From JBFWWW01 sp050245975 (lineage in GTDB: Bacteria; Pseudomonadota; Alphaproteobacteria; Rhizobiales; Hyphomicrobiaceae), in NCBI GenBank assembly GCA_050245975.1, contig JBFWWW010000061.1, positions 1 through 18,755 on the forward strand: a stretch of 18,755 bases of DNA, written 5' to 3'. Shown in pieces: positions 15,752 through 18,755 of the stretch. Each line of letters begins with the position of its first letter. The stretch's first letter is position 1. The translations under genes were made by a program, and so were the position numbers. The notes beneath the pieces were generated by a model that searched no databases, was not told the origin of the DNA, and worked only from the letters and a program-made list of their open reading frames with translations.

Positions 15752-16558
15752 TCAGCGACTGAGGCGTGGTACGAAAAACTGCCTGAGAGCGTCAAGCAGA
15801 GCGTCGGGCGCTTCGGACATCATCATGTGTCCACAGTCGTCGAGCGCGATGGTTGTGCTCCCTGCAACGGCCTGCGCGAGCTTCTCGCCATTGCGCGGCG
15901 GCGTCATCACGTCCTGTTTGCCTGTGACCACAAGTGTCGGGCAGGTAACCTGCTTTGCGGCTTCCGGTCCTGTCGTCCAGTCATTGCAGAGGGCAAGGTC
16001 GCGATAGAGGATTCCGGGCGTGTTGCGGTCGAACAAGGCCAGCGTGGCTCCGGTCATCCACATGCCGGGGGCGGGGTTGCGGCCAATCTTCGCAGCCGGA
16101 CGCAACGCCCATGCCGTCATCATCTCATACGCATCGTGTGGCCGGTCGCGTGCAGCAGACAGCAACTGTTCATTGACCGGCACCGCTGCCGCAGTGCCGA
16201 GAAGGGCGATCGCGGTGACGCGGTCCCCTAGTCGGGCCGCGGCCTCGAAGGCAATGGCGCCACCCATCGAGTGGCCGACCAGGCCCGCGCTCGCGATGCC
16301 AAGCGTATCCATCAGGGCGACGACCCACCGCGCTAGTTCGTCGATCGAACCGAGTTGCGGTCCGGCCGAGCGGCCATGGGCGGGCAGATCCACGGCCAGC
16401 GCGGAAAAGCCGTGCCAGGCGAACCAGCGGGCAGGGAGCTGCCAGCACGTATGATCCATGCCCGCGCCATGCAGGAAGATGAGCACGCGGCTCTTGGCGT
16501 CGAACCGCCGTCCGCCTGTTGCTGCATGCACCTTCGCGCCGTTGACGGTGAATTCCAT
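15752..16558 (-). CDS. Alpha/beta hydrolase
   Basis: This 268-aa protein is an alpha/beta-hydrolase-fold enzyme, probably a cytoplasmic esterase or C-C/thioester hydrolase; the substrate is unknown. The catalytic triad is visible: Ser97 in GHSMGG, Asp216 in TGKQDVMTP, and His244 in CGHMMM. The oxyanion-hole motif FLHGAGMD is near residue 28. There is no signal peptide. Its start lies 3 bp after the metY-like stop codon on the same strand, so the two are almost certainly co-transcribed, and a role in sulfur-compound or ester metabolism is conceivable. Homologues annotated as haloperoxidase-like or enol-lactone hydrolase would also fit these motifs. Confidence 0.85.
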   Translation of the reverse strand: MEFTVNGAKVHAATGGRRFDAKSRVLIFLHGAGMDHTCWQLPARWFAWHGFSALAVDLPAHGRSAGPQLGSIDELARWVVALMDTLGIASAGLVGHSMGGAIAFEAAARLGDRVTAIALLGTAAAVPVNEQLLSAARDRPHDAYEMMTAWALRPAAKIGRNPAPGMWMTGATLALFDRNTPGILYRDLALCNDWTTGPEAAKQVTCPTLVVTGKQDVMTPPRNGEKLAQAVAGSTTIALDDCGHMMMSEAPDALLDALRQFFVPRLSR

Positions 16559-16561
16559 GTG

Positions 16562-17857
16562 CTAGCCCTTGAGCGCTGCCTTCAGCGCCTGGTCGAGATC
16601 ACCCTTGAGATCGTCGATATCCTCGAGCCCTATGGACAGGCGGACGAGGTCTTCGCTGACGCCGGCCGCCTGCAACTCAGAGGCATCCATCTGTTGATGA
16701 GTGGTGCTGGCCGGATGGATGACAAGCGATTTTGCGTCGCCGACGTTGGCGAGGTGGGAGAAAACACGCAGCCGCTCGATGAGGCGCGCGCCGGCAGCGC
16801 GGCCGCCCTTGATACCGAAGCTCATGATCGCACCCGAGCCCTTCGGCATCAGGCGCTGGGCGAGAGCATGGTCGGGATGGCTTTGAAGGCCCGGATATTT
16901 AACCCAGGCGACGTCCCCGTGCGCTTCCAGGAATGATGCAATCGCCGTCGCATTTGCGACGTGGCGCGCCATGCGCACGGGCAGCGTCTCTATCCCCTGC
17001 AGGAGGTAGAACGCGTTTGCCGGACTCATGCAGGCGCCGAAATCGCGCAAGCCTTCGGCGCGCGCACGCGTGATCATGGCCGCAGGTCCGAACTCGTCCG
17101 CTAAGGCGAGGCCATGGTAACCGGCATAGGGCTCGGTCAGCGTTGGAAACTTGCCTGAACCGACCCAGTCGAAGCCGCCCCGGTCGATCAGAAGTCCGCC
17201 GATGGCGATGCCGTGGCCGCCCAGGAACTTCGTCGCCGAGTGAAAGACGATGTCGGCTCCATGGTCGAACGGGCGACACAGGTATGGCGTCGTGAATGTG
17301 GAATCGATGACGAGCGGCAGACCATGCCGGTGCGCCACCTCAGCCACGGCGGGAATGTCCAGAACCTCAAGTCCGGGATTGCCGAGCGTTTCGCCGAAGA
17401 TCGCGCGAGTGTTGCCGCGGATGGCGGCTTCGAACTCTTGGGGCTTGCGCGGATCGACGAGGGTCGTTTCGATGCCGAAACGCGGCAGCGTGTGCACCAG
17501 CATGTTGTGAGAGCCGCCGTAGATGCGCCGCGAGGCCACGATGTGGCTGCCGGCTCCCATGAGCGTCGCCACCGCGAGATGGAGGGCGGCCTGCCCGCTG
17601 GCTGTGGCGACGGCACCAACGCCGCCTTCCAGTGCGGCGATGCGCTCCTCCAGCACGGCCACGGTCGGGTTCGAGATGCGCGAGTAGATGTGGCCGGTCC
17701 GCTCCAGGTTGAAGAGCGATGCTGCATGCTCGACGTCGTCGAAGACGAATGACGTCGTCTGGTAGATCGGCACCGCGCGCGATCCGGTCGTCGCATCCGG
17801 CTGCTGCCCCGCATGCAGGGACAGCGTATCGAAGCGGGGAAAGCGCGCGCTGCTCAT
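16562..17857 (-). CDS. metY: O-acetylhomoserine sulfhydrylase-type PLP enzyme
   Basis: This is a Cys/Met-metabolism PLP enzyme, most likely making homocysteine from O-acetylhomoserine and sulfide in the cytoplasm. The 431-aa chain has the YSRISNPT motif (residues 58-65), the SGQAA loop, GETLGNPGLEVLDI, and the PLP lysine Lys210 in SATKFLGGHG, which carries the MetY-style linker GIAIGGL. Its length of about 430 aa, rather than about 390, separates it from cystathionine gamma-synthase/lyase. I chose ATG at 17857 (GGAG 11 bp upstream); the in-frame TTG at 17887 adds no family sequence. The alpha/beta hydrolase gene follows 3 bp later. Lying between sulfur-oxidation genes and an aldolase, it could serve sulfide assimilation, but the link to soxB/soe is only positional. 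O-succinylhomoserine as substrate cannot be excluded. Confidence 0.85.
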   Translation of the reverse strand: MSSARFPRFDTLSLHAGQQPDATTGSRAVPIYQTTSFVFDDVEHAASLFNLERTGHIYSRISNPTVAVLEERIAALEGGVGAVATASGQAALHLAVATLMGAGSHIVASRRIYGGSHNMLVHTLPRFGIETTLVDPRKPQEFEAAIRGNTRAIFGETLGNPGLEVLDIPAVAEVAHRHGLPLVIDSTFTTPYLCRPFDHGADIVFHSATKFLGGHGIAIGGLLIDRGGFDWVGSGKFPTLTEPYAGYHGLALADEFGPAAMITRARAEGLRDFGACMSPANAFYLLQGIETLPVRMARHVANATAIASFLEAHGDVAWVKYPGLQSHPDHALAQRLMPKGSGAIMSFGIKGGRAAGARLIERLRVFSHLANVGDAKSLVIHPASTTHQQMDASELQAAGVSEDLVRLSIGLEDIDDLKGDLDQALKAALKG

Positions 17858-17955
17858 GGGTTGCCGGTCTCCAGGAAAGCGGCGCAAATCCTACGCTGTC
17901 CGCAGCAGTGGCAGTAAAATCCGCGCATCTCAAACCGCTCGCGTTGCGTCGCCGC

Positions 17956-18744
17956 TCAATAGGTCTTGGCCTTTTCGGCCGCTCCCAGGCCCTTCACCTC
18001 GCGGACGGCCTGCTGCGCGCCAACGGCCAGCAGCCTCACGTCATTGAGGATCGTGCAGAACTGGAAGCCGTCGTCGTATCGCTTCTTGGCGGTCGCGGGG
18101 CCGTCTGTATGTGCGCCGGCAATCAGGCCCTTGGCGCGCGTCTTGCGGGCAATCTCCGCAATCGCGGCCAGCACGTCTCCGTCGGTCGGGTCGAGAGTGG
18201 GTGTCTTGCCCATGCTGAGCGACAGGTCCGACGGGCCGACATAGACGCCGCTCAGCCCCTTCACAGACAGGATGGCATCCAGGTTCTTCACGGCCTCGCT
18301 GGTCTCGATCATGGCAAGCAGCAGCACCTCGTCGTTGGCGTGCTGCCAGTAGTCGCCGCCGGCGTACTGCGCCGCGCGGAACGGGCCGAAGCTGCGCGCG
18401 CCGCCCGGCGGATAGCGGCCGGCCGATACCAGCGCTTCGGCTTCCGCCTTGGTGTTGATCATCGGGCAGATCACGCCATAGGCGCCGGCATCGAGCACGC
18501 GCATGATGTGGCCCGGGTCGTTCCACGGAACACGCACCATCGGCGTCGCAGCGCTGAGGTTGATGGCTTGCAGCAGCGGGACGACGTCGTTGATGTCGGC
18601 AGCGCCATGCTGCATGTCGATGGTGACGCTGTCCCAGCCCTGCGCGGCATAGACTTCGGCGGCGAACGCGTTGGGAATTGCGATCCATCCGTTGACGGCG
18701 CGTCCGCCTCCGGCGAGCAGCTTCTTGAGTGCATTCATCTTCAT
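17956..18744 (-). CDS. HpcH/HpaI-family class II aldolase
   Basis: This 262-aa enzyme belongs to the metal-dependent HpcH/HpaI (2-keto-3-deoxy acid) aldolase family, which cleaves or forms pyruvate-derived carbon-carbon bonds. The expected residues are present: His46 (MQHG), Arg71 (VRVPW), Glu147 (MIET, metal ligand) and Asp173 (VGPSDLSLSMG, metal ligand), with YPPGGARSFGP between them. Length and motifs look complete. The ATG at 18744 has GGAG 6 bp upstream, supporting this start. The gene reads in the same direction as the metY-like gene, 98 bp before it, and could be the first gene of that transcript. The substrate (for example a hydroxy-keto-glutarate) cannot be named. Confidence 0.87.
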   Translation of the reverse strand: MKMNALKKLLAGGGRAVNGWIAIPNAFAAEVYAAQGWDSVTIDMQHGAADINDVVPLLQAINLSAATPMVRVPWNDPGHIMRVLDAGAYGVICPMINTKAEAEALVSAGRYPPGGARSFGPFRAAQYAGGDYWQHANDEVLLLAMIETSEAVKNLDAILSVKGLSGVYVGPSDLSLSMGKTPTLDPTDGDVLAAIAEIARKTRAKGLIAGAHTDGPATAKKRYDDGFQFCTILNDVRLLAVGAQQAVREVKGLGAAEKAKTY

Positions 18745-18755
18745 CGGAGACTCCG

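Noticed and set aside
17858..17955. Possible SAM-II or other methionine riboswitch upstream of the metY-like gene.
   Set aside because: The 98-bp gap does not contain the conserved SAM-II core or any clear pseudoknot pattern that I can recognise.

Overview
The window looks like chromosomal DNA from a GC-rich alphaproteobacterium, probably of the Hyphomicrobiales (rhizobial/Rhodopseudomonas-like) type. This rests on the visibly high GC, dense gene packing with ATGA overlaps, GTG/TTG starts, a one-domain ModE, and protein families common in that order. The taxonomic call is inference. No rRNA, tRNA, CRISPR array, insertion sequence, integrase or phage gene is visible.

Left part (1-2893, + strand): a biotin carboxyl carrier protein and a biotin carboxylase (accB-accC pair without carboxyltransferase genes in view), followed by a beta-keto-acid cleavage enzyme (BKACE/DUF849). 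After a 232-bp, locally AT-rich gap carrying a good ModE-type operator comes a molybdate ABC importer, modA-modB-modC (3126-5770). Converging on it from the - strand are a one-domain modE regulator, a molybdopterin-binding MoeA-like protein without the nucleotidyltransferase domain often fused to it, and a stand-alone receiver-domain response regulator (5780-7794).

Right part (7911-18744, all - strand): read in transcription order from the right end, an HpcH/HpaI-type aldolase, an O-acetylhomoserine sulfhydrylase (metY-like), an alpha/beta hydrolase, then a tight cluster soxB - soeA - soeB - soeC, and finally a FadL-family outer-membrane protein. SoxB is the periplasmic Tat-exported thiosulfohydrolase of the Sox pathway. 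SoeABC is a cytoplasm-facing molybdenum sulfite dehydrogenase that feeds the quinone pool. soxB abuts soeA with no gap, and soeA overlaps soeB by 4 bp.

Taken together the centre and right are a molybdenum/sulfur-oxidation neighbourhood: Mo uptake and its regulator, a Moco-handling protein, and a Mo enzyme welded to an otherwise orphan soxB. The soxB-soeABC fusion of a periplasmic and a cytoplasmic sulfur-oxidation step into one operon, without soxXA, soxYZ or soxCD beside it, is the most interesting feature of the window.
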